From Whitmania pigra (taxonomy: Eukaryota; Annelida; Clitellata; Hirudinida; Haemopidae), in the NCBI GenBank assembly GCA_021613335.1, contig JAJTWR010000368.1, positions 365,001 to 429,000 of the forward strand: DNA of 64,000 bases, given 5' to 3'. Of this stretch, positions 22,524 to 35,381 are shown in pieces. Numbering within the stretch: position 1 is the stretch's first letter; every line of letters starts with the position of its first letter. Under the pieces are notes generated by a model. It was not told the DNA's origin. It saw only the letters and a list, made by a program, of their open reading frames with translations, and ran no database searches. Made by a program: the position numbers and the translations under genes.

Positions 22524-24619
22524 ATAACTCAGTAGTTGAGACAGTTCAGCTGCAGTTCAAAAATAAAATATACACCGAGTTGATGCTTTAATTACTAGTT
22601 TAAGTTTAAACCCACGATAATTTATTATCTAATTTTCAAGCAAAGTTTGTGAAATCAATGTTGGCTGATTTAGTCAACGTTGTTCATTGTTGGAGAGATT
22701 GATGTTGTTGCTTTCATCAGTGTAAAGTTCTCAGAAAAAGTTTGGAGATTTTAGGATTTTTAAAGGCAAACATAAACTTACTGTGGTGGTTGTGATTGTA
22801 CGTGCCTGGTTGGTTTATAAACATTGCCCTCTGGATTGAATATCAGGGATTCAAATTTTTATATATTTTTTACAATTACTTTCTGGCCTTGTGGCGATGT
22901 GCTGAGTTGTGGCACAATGCCGAGCTGTCTGTTTCTGTCGTGGCTTTGACAAGGGCCAACGTTGCCATGGTGATCGTGAGTGCCATTTTCTCCATTGCGT
23001 GCGAACATGACTTCCATCAGCGTCATTCCTGCATTGAATCTACATAAGTGAGATGGCTCTACATTATTAGCTTTTCTAAGCTAAATTTATTACAATATTA
23101 TTCTATAATTACAACTATTATGTGTTTACGAAAATTGTCAACACGGCGACTTAGACATTATTCCCTGTGTATACGGGTTCATAGTATCCAATACATCGTT
23201 AATTTTTTAATTTATAGATACTTTCCAGCTGTCTCGCTTCATACCAGTCTATTGATTTGTTAGCAGCATTCACGTGTTATTTTGTAGTAATTTCATTTAA
23301 GGCATATATAAAATCTGGACAAAATCGACTGCTAACGTAACTTATCGACAATTATCGACTGCTATACGAAGCTGTCAAGATTCAATAAACGATGATTGAG
23401 CTAGTAGAATAATAAGTAGAAATTTCTTTCGCAATATAATTTATTTTGTAATAACTTTCAAGTAAAATTCATCATCGAATACTATCGACTACCTCTATTA
23501 AGCTTGTCACACATGAGCGAATATACGTATATTAATTTCTAAAATCATACGAGAAATGAAATAAGTTTCACTGAAAGCAGAGTAACGGCATAATTGACAG
23601 GTTGATGAATATACGAAGTTCTTGGGTCTTCGGTTAAAGAACTTTACAATTATTTTTTAAGATAAAATATCGTTTTAATAGTTCAAAAAAATGTATTTGG
23701 CCAGTGCATCAACTTCTTTGGATTCGTCATCACCATTCAAGATATTTCTTGTATTTTGCCTTGAAATTACATGCAGTACAACAAGCATCTCAGACAAAAG
23801 AGCGAATGAAATGTACTACATTTATGACAAAAAGATTGGTAATACTGTTTAGGCAAGAATCAACGTCTGAAACAAAAATACAAGCAACTAACAGGGAATT
23901 AGACTTGATCACTTCAAGAGAATTTCAAATAATATAAATAGAAAAAGTTTGTTGATTGAAATGCTGTACTGGATTCTTTTAATTAACCAAATATTTAGTT
24001 TCGGCACAACATTTAAGTATTACTAAAATAGCCACATTTTCATGAATCATTCATGAATGCCTTTGAAATAGGAAACTAACATTTCATGGGAAGAATTAGG
24101 TTTTAAATATGTACAGCCTGACATGAATTGGATCAGTAAAATCATTTATATGATTTGGAAAATAATCTGCAATTTCTCTCATAAAAAGGACCCTTAAAAG
24201 TTGGAGTAGTAAATTGTCAAGCATCGTGTTTCATCTACAAACGGTGCCTACGCTCAACTTTTGAGTGTGCCAAAAATAGCTGTATTAGCCAACGACGAGT
24301 GGCAAGCAATCGACCAATGACATCACGACACGACATGAGATGGCCAGGAAACAACGAAGATTGGGCGAGAAATTGACAAATATGCCAATCGTCAAACAGA
24401 GTTCAATAGGTCTGTACGACATTTTACCGTAGCATGGACCTCCAGCCAAAGTGGTAACACTGGTATGAAAAGCATGCTATGTTAAAAGTTATTTGAAATG
24501 ATTGCAATGGTAGTTAAGTCATGGCAGAGACAGCAACAAACGTCAATGGAACATTTAAAAAGTCTCTCAAAAGCCTGCTTTTTTTTTATAGTCTCACTCG
24601 CCTCTCGTTCGTACGTCGT
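22524..24619. other. Intergenic region between RPL38 and the glutamate-receptor-like gene
   Basis: Mostly AT-rich. A GC-richer patch at 22880-23040 resembles an exon on either strand, but I could not assign it. No other coding block seen. Confidence 0.4.
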
Positions 24620-26778
24620 TCAAACACTTCCGATCAAACTGCCGAGAGACACGGTGAGAATCATCAACAGCAGTGACTGGAATCCTAGGCCGATCGACGA
24701 TCCATGGCTGCACTCCGATTTCCACCACTTTTGCTTCAACCGTTCCAATTCGCTGGCATGTCCACCACTCTTCAGTTGCTCTAGGGCACTGTCCAGGGTG
24801 GCCTTGACTTGAGAGCCCTTCTTGACTGCCAGGGCATAAGAACGATCGTAGCTGATGAGGTTGACAGCGACCAGATCGCACGGTGCTTGACCGCTGTAAA
24901 AATCGGCAGTTACGGATTCCGTGATCATTCCGAAGCGGCCGCCACTGCTGCGAACTTTCTTGATTCCTTCGATGGAACATTTATTCAATGTTGTTATTGA
25001 ATATAACAGTTAACCGATAATTATTACGGCCAGAGTTGATTGATCTATGTAACTGTAAAAATCCTGGCCGTTTATTTAGTTAATTCTCAGAATGACATCC
25101 ACAAGATTTCTATACGTTTAATTTTATCACATGACTTACCAGCTAAACTAAACTAAATGGCTCTACGATGATTACAGTTGATGTCGTTATAATCATACTA
25201 TTATATAATAATATGACCTTCATCGTAATTAGGTACAAGGTTCTTTGGATCAGAATGAATCATTTGGTTGAGCTTTTGGTAGAGCGGATCTTGTGTGGTG
25301 TTGAAGAACATGGACGTAGATCCACTTTTGACAACCCCGCACTTTATATCTGTCTGTTCAGCAGAAGCACATTAAAAGCATTTAAAACATTTAAAACATT
25401 TAATTCATTAATTGTCATCTCTGCTTTTTGGGTCGTAGGATAAGATCTTTTGACGAAATATTTGCATACTTGTTTTTGATATCTCTCAAATATATTATTT
25501 GTTTTTGTATTATTAGTAACAGTTTGATTACATAATTATGATGATGATGATAATAATAATATACAAAAATAAAAAAATATTACTAATAACCACAATTAAT
25601 AACCTAACTCCAACAATGGACTAATAATAATAAGTGATGATAACCTGTTCGGTCAGTTCCTTAACGTTGTGAATCCTAATTTTTCCTTCATGTGGCTTCA
25701 ACAAAATCAAAGACAGGTTGACAGACATGAAGGGAATCGTAAAGTCGAGAACAGATTTTCGCTGATCAGTCACAGTCAGTGGACCTGCCGCTATGGAGGC
25801 TTTCTGCGTTTGTCATTTTTCATTTTAACCATCAGGAAATTATTAATGTTAATTGTAGTCTGAGGTTAATTGTCTATTCTAGTAATTACGACCGTTATAG
25901 TTGTTACACACATCACCCATTACTAAATTCTATCAACTAAATATTCATATCTTTTAATGGTTAAAAAGATGACTAAACATAATTGATCGAAACCGAAACA
26001 GCATCGCGACAAAACTCACCCCCTCGTCGACCTCTCCCACCATTCCATTCCACGATCCATCATTTTCTTGTCTTCCATATTTTCCATCCGCAACGAGGCT
26101 GAACTGGAAAGTAAGGTTCGTCTTTTCCTTGATCTTCTGCATCAAATCGACGATGTACCCTTCGTACGTGTCTCCCGATTTCATGTAGTAGGGCGTGACC
26201 TGCCGTGCAAGGTGATGAAGAGCTTAATAAATCACTTTTCAGAACATATATCGTTATCATCGTCATCATCATCATCAATATCATCCTCATCGTCATCGCT
26301 ATCCTAGTCAATCCTCGGGTGGAATATTTGTGACAAAGTTGTCTTTTTGGTGTCTCTAATAATTGCTAAAAATAAATTTAAATTACAACAATTTGTACCG
26401 TAAAAAAGTAATTTGAGGAGAGTATTAGATAATGATTAATTAACCGTCAATAATAAAAATAATAATATTATACGATTAATTATTAAAAGTATTAGGACCA
26501 GGATGGTCGTCACAATGAGCTTGTCTTCTCTTTTCACCCTCACGACATTTTCGTTGCCTGAAATTTGCAAATTAAAACACAATGTGGAATAAATAAAAGC
26601 TTAAAAGTTATAATCGGTCGAGATTAACTAAATTTTGGTGAAATTACCCTCATAAATTGTATGCCAAGTAAGAGATAAATCAAAACTTTACAAAATTACC
26701 CGAAGCAAGTAGGCAGAAAAGAAAGATGTTGGACAAAATGGCACCAAAATTTGGCGCGTCACCAATCGAAAGAGTCAT
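24620..26778 (-). CDS. Pore-less glutamate-receptor ligand-binding protein, secreted or GPI-anchored
   Basis: Six exons, 26700-26778, 26499-26557, 26020-26199, 25645-25803, 25218-25353 and 24620-24966, join in frame to 319 residues. Residues 1-27 form a signal peptide (...SNIFLFCLLASG). LIVTTIL and YEGYIVDLMQKI start lobe S1; GPLTVTDQR (113-121) keeps the Pro, Thr and Arg that bind the glutamate alpha-carboxyl and amino groups in AMPA receptors. S1 then runs through IRIHNVKELTEQ straight into TDIKCGVVKSGSTSMFF, the normal start of S2 with its Gly-Ser-Thr. ITES has Glu221 at the ligand-amine position; PCD (Cys234) and KWWKSEC (Cys290) give the conserved disulfide. The amino-terminal domain and helices M1-M3 are absent: the 291-bp intron between the lobes has no coding content. 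The last 18 residues are hydrophobic and end the chain, as in a GPI signal. A noncoding exon at 27049-27125 is likely upstream. Confidence 0.9.
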
Positions 26779-27048
26779 TCTTTGTTGATTTTAATCTGAA
26801 GACATTAAAATCTGTTTTTAATATTAAAATGTATGCTTACAATCAAGCTAACCCTAACAATATACTGTGCACTCTATCTTATGCGAGCAAGTGGTTGCAT
26901 TATTACTTGATCCCAAATCGCTTATAGGTCTTGAAATTAGATAAGTTTAATAATTGACATTTGACTTGTCGCCTCATCGAATTTCAAAGCACCGAATCGA
27001 TGGAATTTGAAAAATTATTAAAATCGCCAAAGAAGCAGAAGAACTCAC

Positions 27049-27125
27049 CGTCAACGGACAATCCTCCACGGCCAAATGAGAACCCGGTCAGGACTGGATA
27101 CAGTCTGAGGCAACGTGCGAGCCAG
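27049..27125 (-). other. Probable 5'-UTR exon of the glutamate-receptor-like gene
   Basis: A GC-rich block bounded on the minus strand by an acceptor (ACGTCAG) and a strong donor (GTGAGT), without an ATG in frame. It lies 270 bp upstream of the start codon exon. Just beyond it, 27225-27252 has two GTTGCTAGG boxes that resemble RFX/X-box half sites. Confidence 0.45.
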
Positions 27126-27444
27126 CTGACGTAATTAGATGCGAGATGATGATGAAGATGATGACGATGATGAAATAATGGTGATGAAGACAACGATGAC
27201 AGTGGTGGGCGGACCGCGCTGCTCTGTTGCTGTTGCTAGGTCGGTTGCTAGGCTCGGACACTGCCCGGCTGATGTCAGCTCGCCAATGTGGTGGCGATGA
27301 CTAAGTGCCTCTCAAAACGAAAAAATCTATACGATTTTAATTTATTTCCATTTGTTCAGTTACAATAATAATAAAATAATAATAGGTTATTTGTTGTTAT
27401 ATTCTAGCTGGAGCCATCGTCATCGTCGTCATCGTCATTGTCAT

Positions 27445-27762
<318 letters not shown>

Positions 27763-28508
27763 AGCCATGTCGTATTCATAGTCTGTTGTACTTGTCTATT
27801 AGTACTTTGCGTTATTATTACAATGTTAATTATTATTATTATTAATGTTATTATTGCGTAATCAGCTTTAAAGCCATTGTGATGCTGGCAAACCAATCAT
27901 TCCTCATTGAGAGCAGATGATGACTGAAAAGCTTTGCAAGAAAAGGAAAACTTGTTTTCTCACTGGTTTTTCTGCTGCGGATCAATACGTGGATGAACAG
28001 GTGTTCTTCAGGGTGCTTTAAATAGCTTTAAATAGCTTTAACCTACTTTTTAGAACGTGCATCACAATATCATTGTATTACATTTGTAAGCATTACATTG
28101 CAGGTAATATGTTACTGTATTCGCGTCTCTTGTAAATAATTTCCGTAAATAAAATGATATTAGTTAGTTATATATATATAATATTAAGTTATTTTTTCAA
28201 TTATTATTTGACAACATTTTTATAAGTTTTTCACATTCGACTATTATTAGCACATTAGTTATCTGGACTTCGGTCAATTAAATTAGGCGGAACATCTTAG
28301 TATATTAAAATATTCCATCCTCGGAGTAAGCCACATCACATATTTATTAAAAGACAAATTTTCTTCGTTGAAGTATTACACATTTATTTATAACTCATGT
28401 TCTTAAATTCTTAAATACTTGCGTAATCAACAATTTGGTTTTTGATTCCTGAGTCGAGTTCGGGTAGAAATAAATTCTAATTCATTTGCCACAAATTCAC
28501 GCAAAAAC
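27763..28508. other. Intergenic, 3' of scramblase A
   Basis: AT-rich sequence between the microsatellite and the end of scramblase A; no gene seen. Confidence 0.45.
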
Positions 28509-31500
28509 TCATTTGTTGCGCCTTCTCTTCTCGTAGAACATGAAATCCTGTTTGAACATTTACACTTTAAAAACGAAATTTCATTTTTCATTTGAAATTT
28601 CAGGTTTTTTTTTTTTTTTTTGAAAACAGGGTTTGAAAGTTTTAAGTTACGAAAGGACAAAGTCCACTATTACTTAATGTTCCCGGTTTTGAGTGTTTGG
28701 TAGATATTATTTAGTATGCCATTATTTCATACCAAAATTTTATATCCGAATTAAAATAAAGCAGAGATAAAAATATTTGCATAGAATTTAAAAGTGTTTA
28801 TATCAATATCTTTCTCACCAACAGAAACACGGAGCTGAGAAGAAGTGCTTTCATACACACATCCAAGTCGCTTGGAACTGAAAGATGGCAATTGGTCACA
28901 GTTTAAACTTAGCTTTCTTTATCTCAAATGAAATATAAAAGACAAAATGACAATTTCGTTCACCTTGTATGTCACTTTATTTAGATTTTTGAATTAATTA
29001 AAAAATTTATTAGTTGGCTTGAGAGACGCAGAAATTCTTGCTCGGTGACCAACCAAAATAACTTTTCTAATATAAACTAACCTTTCTAAAATAGTCAAAA
29101 AATGCAAACGCAACAGAAATGCGTATGTGTCAAGTTAGCAGCTAGAACAAGACTCTAAAGTAGTTCAAGCAAGGAGGCAGCTTAGGACAAAGGTCGGCAA
29201 ACTAGCTGTAGGGATCAAGTTCGACCCAACGCCCCCTCTTCCTGTTATTTATTATTTCATCTGGCTTAGTTGTCCTCTCAGGAGGTAGAGTGGGTTTCAA
29301 CTCAACAAATATTTGAACCGATTTGTAAAAACGCTCGACTAAAATGGCAACATGTGTCAAGTTTAGTTTCAACAAACAAAGGTGAAAAGTCGATGGAATG
29401 ATTTAGGGAACTGTCAATGAAACTCTTTTACTCAAGTGTCTGCTCGGACGATGGCAAAGCTGATGGTAGAAACAATTGTACAAGGCAGGCCATTTGCTTG
29501 ACCTCGCCCAGTGTTATGGTTAGGAATAGGATTAGGCCTCGTTCAGTGGTGGATCTTGGACACACGGGGAAACCAGTAGGCGCACTTAAGGTGGGAGCGC
29601 AGCTACTAAAGTTTTTGTTCAAAGTGATCGTCCTTGCTTCTTCAGGTTTAGTGCCCCTTCTTGACCCCTTGAAATAACCTAGTAGTTCGAAAAGTTTGCC
29701 GACGCCAAGAATTTTGCAAGCTAACTGCATGACATTCATAACGAAATGGATTTAATATTTGAAGAAAAACATGATTGGTTTACTCACAAGTTATAGAAAA
29801 AGTGTCAGTCAAAGTAGGAGTTTTCTCAATAACCCATTCCTTTTTCATTGCACCAATGATTGAGTTGTCATTTATTCGGTAAATCTTTGAGAAAATTTTT
29901 AATTTAGAATGTTAATTTAAGATATTTTTATAAATTATATTTTACTTGAAACTCTGAAATAAGAAAAAAAGGAAAATAGATGTATGAAATTATTTTATAA
30001 AACAGAACATATCTTAAATAATTTGAAACCCTGGTATTGTGTAAATTGATTTCGGTTGGTCAGCGGATTAAAGACTTTACTGTAACGTCCGGAAAAATAG
30101 GATAGCAAAGTTATCCGTGGAACAGTTTCAAGGGTAAACAATTTGGCTTCTAATCCTTCCAAGGCTTTGACCACTGACCTTGAAATTCCGGGCAATGTTT
30201 GGACAGCCTCGACAAAGGAAGCAATTGGTTTTGATTTTTAAAATTGGCGTCTTTTCACTGTCTTTAAGTATAAACGTTATATTGCATTTGTTCAAAAAGG
30301 AACATCTGTAAATGTAATTCATTTAATTGTAATTCATGTAATTTCAAAATTAAGAAATTAAGCAAGCAAGAATGCCGAGACGAAACGGAAGAACTTCTAA
30401 CTTGGTGTCCACGTATCCGCACGTCGAACCGACTGGTGCTTCGACTTTCATTTCGTGGAGAGAACACTGGCAGAGTGTGCACATAAATAAAGCACTCCAT
30501 TTAAACTCCTTTGTAGCTGTGATTAATTCCTGGATACAGGAATAATATCAAACAAAGACTAGGCAATGCGTCAAGGGACGCAACTTGAAAGTATTAAAAG
30601 TTCTTAAGAAAATTTAGGTTTGCGATGTTTTTAGGTTATGATATTTTTAGATGATTGCAGAAACCACACATTTTGCTCCTACTTGTCCGTCGATTCCTGC
30701 GATATGTACAACGAATCCCAGTCGATTTTTGCAGCATAATTTAGCTAGGAAATTCGACTCTATAAATAAAGTTAGGCATCAATTTGATTAAAGCCCTAAT
30801 TTATTTATTTTTTTGAAATATCATATGACGCCCTTCGAACATCTAACCTTCTTTGGCGGTAAATATGGGTACTTTCGATTTATTCATGACTTTGTAAACA
30901 TTTTTCATTTCAACCCCTGCAATCACTGAATGACAAAGTTAATGCAAGTTACAATGCTGAAGTTCCAGTGAATTCGGTACTTAGTGGTAAAAAATTAATT
31001 CACTTTGATACCTTAGTGATTATAATAATGACAATACTGGCAAGATATTTTCTTTATTTTTCGTACCGATTGTAAACAATCGAAACTCGAAGTTAAATTT
31101 AGAATTTTCCTATTTTAACTCAACGTGACAAACAAAAATTAATGCTTGATGGACATTATTTACGGGAACCTTCAAATTTATCAACTGGTTGCTTCACCGA
31201 AATGCCGGAGAGTTCGGCCAATAGTTTTAATCCTTTCTTAGCCTCCTCCTTCTCCTCCTTAGGCCCTTGAATAAAGAATGAAATATAACTTTAAAATAGT
31301 GATTTTAATTAACCTAATTATTAAGTTACTATTAAAAACCAGTTATCACGAATAAGTCATGTTTCCCAGAATGTGTATAATTCAATCGACTTTCATTTAT
31401 TCTATTGATTTTCGAATGAATTGGCACTATTGACAATGTTCCTATGACGGCTATGATGACAACTATGACGATGATGACGATCATTACTATCAGAATGTTT

Positions 31501-31590
31501 GTTTTACATTTACTCGTGCAATTCCAACTCGCCTTCATTTTGACGTGGTTGATCCTGTACCACTTCATCGCCCTTTTGCATCGTGCTCAT
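28509..31590 (-). CDS. PLSCR: Phospholipid scramblase A (distal tandem copy)
   Basis: Exons (first one tentative): 31561-31590, 31170-31257, 30848-30916, 30683-30759, 30402-30466, 30179-30305, 29788-29884, 28819-28877, 28509-28547; 216 residues. Family landmarks: KGLKLLAELSGISVKQ (the PGL...L..I..I.VKQ start), ESNFLAKLCCKNRLGFVVHI, MKVEAPVGSTCGYV (family VQAPPGxxIGYV), GAMKKEW, TLTDTFSITFPSDLDVCMKA and the C-terminal FLLDFMFYE. Scramblases move phospholipids between leaflets or act in the nucleus. Differences: no proline-rich N-terminus; the cysteine-rich palmitoylation block before the APxG motif is reduced to one Cys; the DADNF calcium-site motif has become LTDTF. Intron-exon structure matches copy B except for one extra intron at TAKE/ESNF. 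Confidence 0.85.
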
Positions 31591-31859
31591 AGTAAACCGT
31601 TTTTAAATGCTAAATGAATTGCAAATGTTCGGAAGAATTCCATTTCGGAATAAACATTTTGTTCGAATTGAAGGAAAATAAACAAAAAAGAAAACACGCG
31701 TCACACAAACACAAAAACAAAATTTTTTTAAAACATAAATTTTTAATGCTTTAAATTTGAATTCTTGATCAATAAAATCAATAAATAATAATAACATTGG
31801 CATTAAATTGAATGCCATTCCAAATAATAACGTTAATGGAGAAACTTGGTACATAAAGG

Positions 31860-32040
31860 CTTGTTCAAATGAATCCCAGCGTCTATCAAGGATGTCAAAA
31901 GGTCCGTGGCCCGCAACATCATCCAACAGTGGCAAGCCAGATGGGACGAAAACCCGCGAAACCAACATTACAAGACCATAGCGAAACTTGTCGACTAAGA
32001 GCAAGTTCCAATGTGCCTTTAAGGAATAAGGAAGGTCCTT
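31860..32040 (+). mobile_element. Possible retrotransposon RNase-H-tail remnant
   Basis: On the plus strand a short frame reads VARNIIQQWQARWDENPRNQ, with the WQxxWD pattern found after RNase H in some retrotransposons. It lies between the two scramblase genes. Too short to assign. Confidence 0.25.
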
Positions 32041-32165
32041 AATGTTTTTTTAATAAATGTCATGCTCACGAATTGTGATTTTTTAAGAAACACTACTACA
32101 AAAATGAATTCATAAATGGGAACAATTAGACCAATGAATAATAATTCATTTTTAATTATTTATGT

Positions 32166-35081
32166 TTAGCCAACATTCACTGATACAACTTTCTTCGATT
32201 TTTCGTAAAACATGAAATCCTAGTAAAAAAAAAACATAAAATATTGATAGATATTCTGAAGCAGTTAGTACTACTACTAATAATTATTATTAATTATTAA
32301 CAACAATAATAATAATGGAATGTTAACTTTTGTTATTTGCAAATTAAACAATATTCATGGCCAAAATATTGTAAGCTATCTAAATTTCAGCTTATCGATA
32401 TCAATCTATTACATATGATGTTAAATAATTCATTAAGTAATTTTAGTTTAATTTAATTCAATTTAAGGTATTTTCTTACCAATAGAAAGAGGGAGCCTAT
32501 AAGCAGTGCTTTGGCACAAACATCTAGATCTTCTGGAACTTACAGTAACAAATTGCAATGTTGTAGAAAATATATATATATAATGTAATAATTAAATTAT
32601 TAATTTAAGAAGCGATGGTCGTTTGTTATAGATTAAGGGTCGTCATACAATAAAGCGATTGGGCAAAATGGCGCTCCCTCAACTGGGTTCGAACAACAAT
32701 ATTTAGAGTCCAAAGGTTAGACGATGAAGAGGCAGGGGATGCCGGCATGTCAAGCTTATTTATAAATGGAATTAGTGGATCAAAACATAAGCAATTAATA
32801 ACATTTGTCAATCTACAAAGATAAATAAAATAAAAATTTGGAGTAACACCTTTTATAATTAAAGGATACTAACAAGTTAATACTAACAAGTTAAGGAAAA
32901 AGTGTCAGCATCTGTCAGGGCTTCCTTGCCAAAACCAGCCCATTCTTTTTTCAACGTACCAATCTCCTTTTTGTTGCTTATTTGGATTATCTTTTAAATT
33001 AATTTCATTCCATGTGACTTTCGATTGATTAGAAGTTATTTACTTTAATTTATTTAATTTATTTTATATAAAGAAACACGGTTAAGAATTTGACCATGCT
33101 ACTCAGCAAAACAATTAATTTTAAAAATAATCAAATTTGTGTAGAAATTTAAATAAATATAAGTCAATGGTTGAAGCAGTCGACACTGACTTTGAAAGAA
33201 CGAACTGGAGTGGGACAACAACGACAAAGACAGCATCTCGTTCTAATTTTCATTATGGGGGTCAAGTCACTGTCTTTGATTATAAACTTAATGTTGCAAG
33301 CGCCGAAAAAGGAACATCTGCAAGAACATCACAAAAAAAAAAGCTAAAATCTTGTCGTCTCAATGTTCAAAATGTTCGCGTTTTCTCACTTGGTGTCAAT
33401 GAATCCACACACGGAACCGACTGGTGCCTCTACTTTTACTTGATAAATAGAACAATCACACAATGTGCAACACAAGGAGAGAGCGCAGAATTTGAAGCTT
33501 CTTGAAATTTTAATCACTTCCTGAAAATTCATATCATAGGTAAATTAAATAATTGATTTTATGTTTATTAAGATTATATTTGCTGTGGTCACAATCCTCA
33601 TTGAAAACCTCTGTTATAGCTAAATAAGGGTAAAAGAAGTGAATCCAATTTCACAACTCCACATTGGATTCCAGACTCTCATCAAACCAGATCTTACAAG
33701 TAATAATAATAATAATCACTAAACTTATCAATTAAATTACTAATTTTCGGATCCCCTTTTAGTAAAATATGACTAGAATTAATTAATATTTAAAATATTA
33801 CTGTAACAACTACTGCCAAAATATTTGAACCGTGGAGAATGGATAACAAATAAATAGAATGAGTTACTTGTTCATCCAACCCGAAGATCCGGATGACAAA
33901 TCTCCTTCTAGTTCCGAAAAACAATCTAGCCAGCATGCCGGATTCTTTAAAAACATTTTTAGACACAACTTTTATATTTTTATAGTGATTGATACTTTTC
34001 ACCGCCTTAACCTTCTCTGGCTGTATATATCTTTATTTTTGACGGGTTCATGATGTCGTAAATATTGTTCCTTTCATATCCAGAAATCACTAGATGAAGA
34101 TAACAATTTTAATGAATGTCTTTACATAGCAAAACATAGCAAAACTTACATACATACATACATACAATTAAATATATTAAGATTACACGTTATATTATAT
34201 CATGGATATCTAATGTAAATAAAATTAAATATATTAAGATTACACGTTATATTATATCATGGATATCTAATGTATGTAGTATATAATTTAACATATTGTA
34301 AATAAATATATTTATAATATGTTTAAAAATAATGTAATTAAAAAGTTATTGAATATCGATATTTTAGAAATGAATAAATGCTGGCTTTAATTTTTTAGAA
34401 CCTTCAAGGATATCATATCTTTGTTTCACCAGAACACCAGAGACACCGGCCAATTTTTTTAATCCCGGGTCTGAAATGAGAAAATTAAAAAAGACTTTAA
34501 ACGTAAATTTTATTGATAACATCATAAAAATATCTCTATTATTATTATTACTACTATCATTTGATGTTGAGTTTGATTTTGAAAAATATCAAAATGATCC
34601 GCCACCGAAATCATTTTCTGGCTACGGGCCTGAATGGACAGGGACGTCATTTGGGGGGGAGATGGAAGCTGACTTTAGACTACACTCATCTTCTCTAGTT
34701 GTGCAAGGATTTGTCCCCACTCGGAAAATGCTGAAATGACGTGCCTGGTTATGGAATAAGTTAATTTAACTTACCATTATTCGCCAATTCTCGCACCCTT
34801 TCTTTTGACTCTTGAGTAAAGGTTGTTTTTTGAATTACATTCATCAATTTATTAATTTGATATAATAGAAAGATTTTGGAATAACCTAATAGCTTTAAAT
34901 TACCTTTATTATCAGTTACAAGATTCGCGTCTCTTGAATCTTAATTACGATTGGTTTTGAATTACATTTATCAATCCATTATGGGCATAATGTGATATAA
35001 CAGAAGGGTTATGGAATATGCGAATAGCGTTAACTTACCACTACTGTCCGTAACCTGCATGCGACTATCCATTGCAAACAT
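32166..35081 (-). CDS. PLSCR: Phospholipid scramblase B (proximal tandem copy)
   Basis: Exons 35039-35081, 34775-34810, 34402-34470, 33868-34016, 33390-33454, 33191-33317, 32888-32990, 32480-32538, 32166-32219; 234 residues. Landmarks: DPGLKKLAGVSGVLVKQ, KESGMLARLFFGTRRRFVI, VKVEAPVGSVCGFIDTK, IGTLKKEWAGFGKEALTDAD (calcium-binding-like segment kept, unlike copy A), FPEDLDVCAKALLIGSLFLL and DFMFYE at the end. The fifth exon is clear by homology (CSIYQVKVEAPVG against CSLHEMKVEAPVG in copy A), but it is preceded by GTGTGAT instead of an AG acceptor. The other splice sites are canonical. The gene starts 1.1 kb downstream of the gelsolin stop codon. Confidence 0.82.
34167..34275. repeat. Two-copy tandem duplication of about 58 bp
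   Basis: A block with AAGATTACACGTTATATTAT and ATGGATATCTAATG occurs twice in a row in an intron of scramblase B. Confidence 0.85.
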
Positions 35082-35381
35082 CCAGACTATTCGAAACTAA
35101 GTTACCTTGAATATTAATAAGCATTAATGTTAATAGGCATCAATGTCGCAAAGATTTTGACCAATGAAAACATTATATCAAAACTAGTTTTCTAGAAATT
35201 TATTTAAACGTCACTAGTTCCATAACGGGGATGACGCACTTTGGATTTTTTAGGTCATTTTTTTATTTAATTAATTATTTAATTTTGACATTTATGGCGC
35301 AATTTCTAGCAGATTCGAATTTTTGATTTAAAATAAAGCTGTATTTGACTTGTTTCAATAATAATCTGATCTTTATTTAAT

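Noticed and set aside
24594..24980. 128-codon frame overlapping the last exon of the glutamate-receptor-like gene
   Set aside because: Out-of-frame shadow; the 24620-24966 exon carries the conserved KWWKSEC and PCD motifs in its own frame.
29428..29739. 103-codon minus-strand frame in scramblase A intron
   Set aside because: Somewhat GC-rich (KGSRRGTKPEEARTITLNK) and perhaps an old mobile-element piece, but no recognisable domain and not joined in phase with scramblase exons.
32690..32720. Possible tRNA T-arm (GGGTTCGAAC)
   Set aside because: No acceptor stem, D arm or anticodon arm can be built around it.
34920..34960. Possible extra first exon of scramblase B (DSRDANLVTDN)
   Set aside because: Resembles the first exon (MDSRMQVTDSS) and has splice-like ends, but the frame required by its neighbours hits a stop at once; probably a decayed duplicate.
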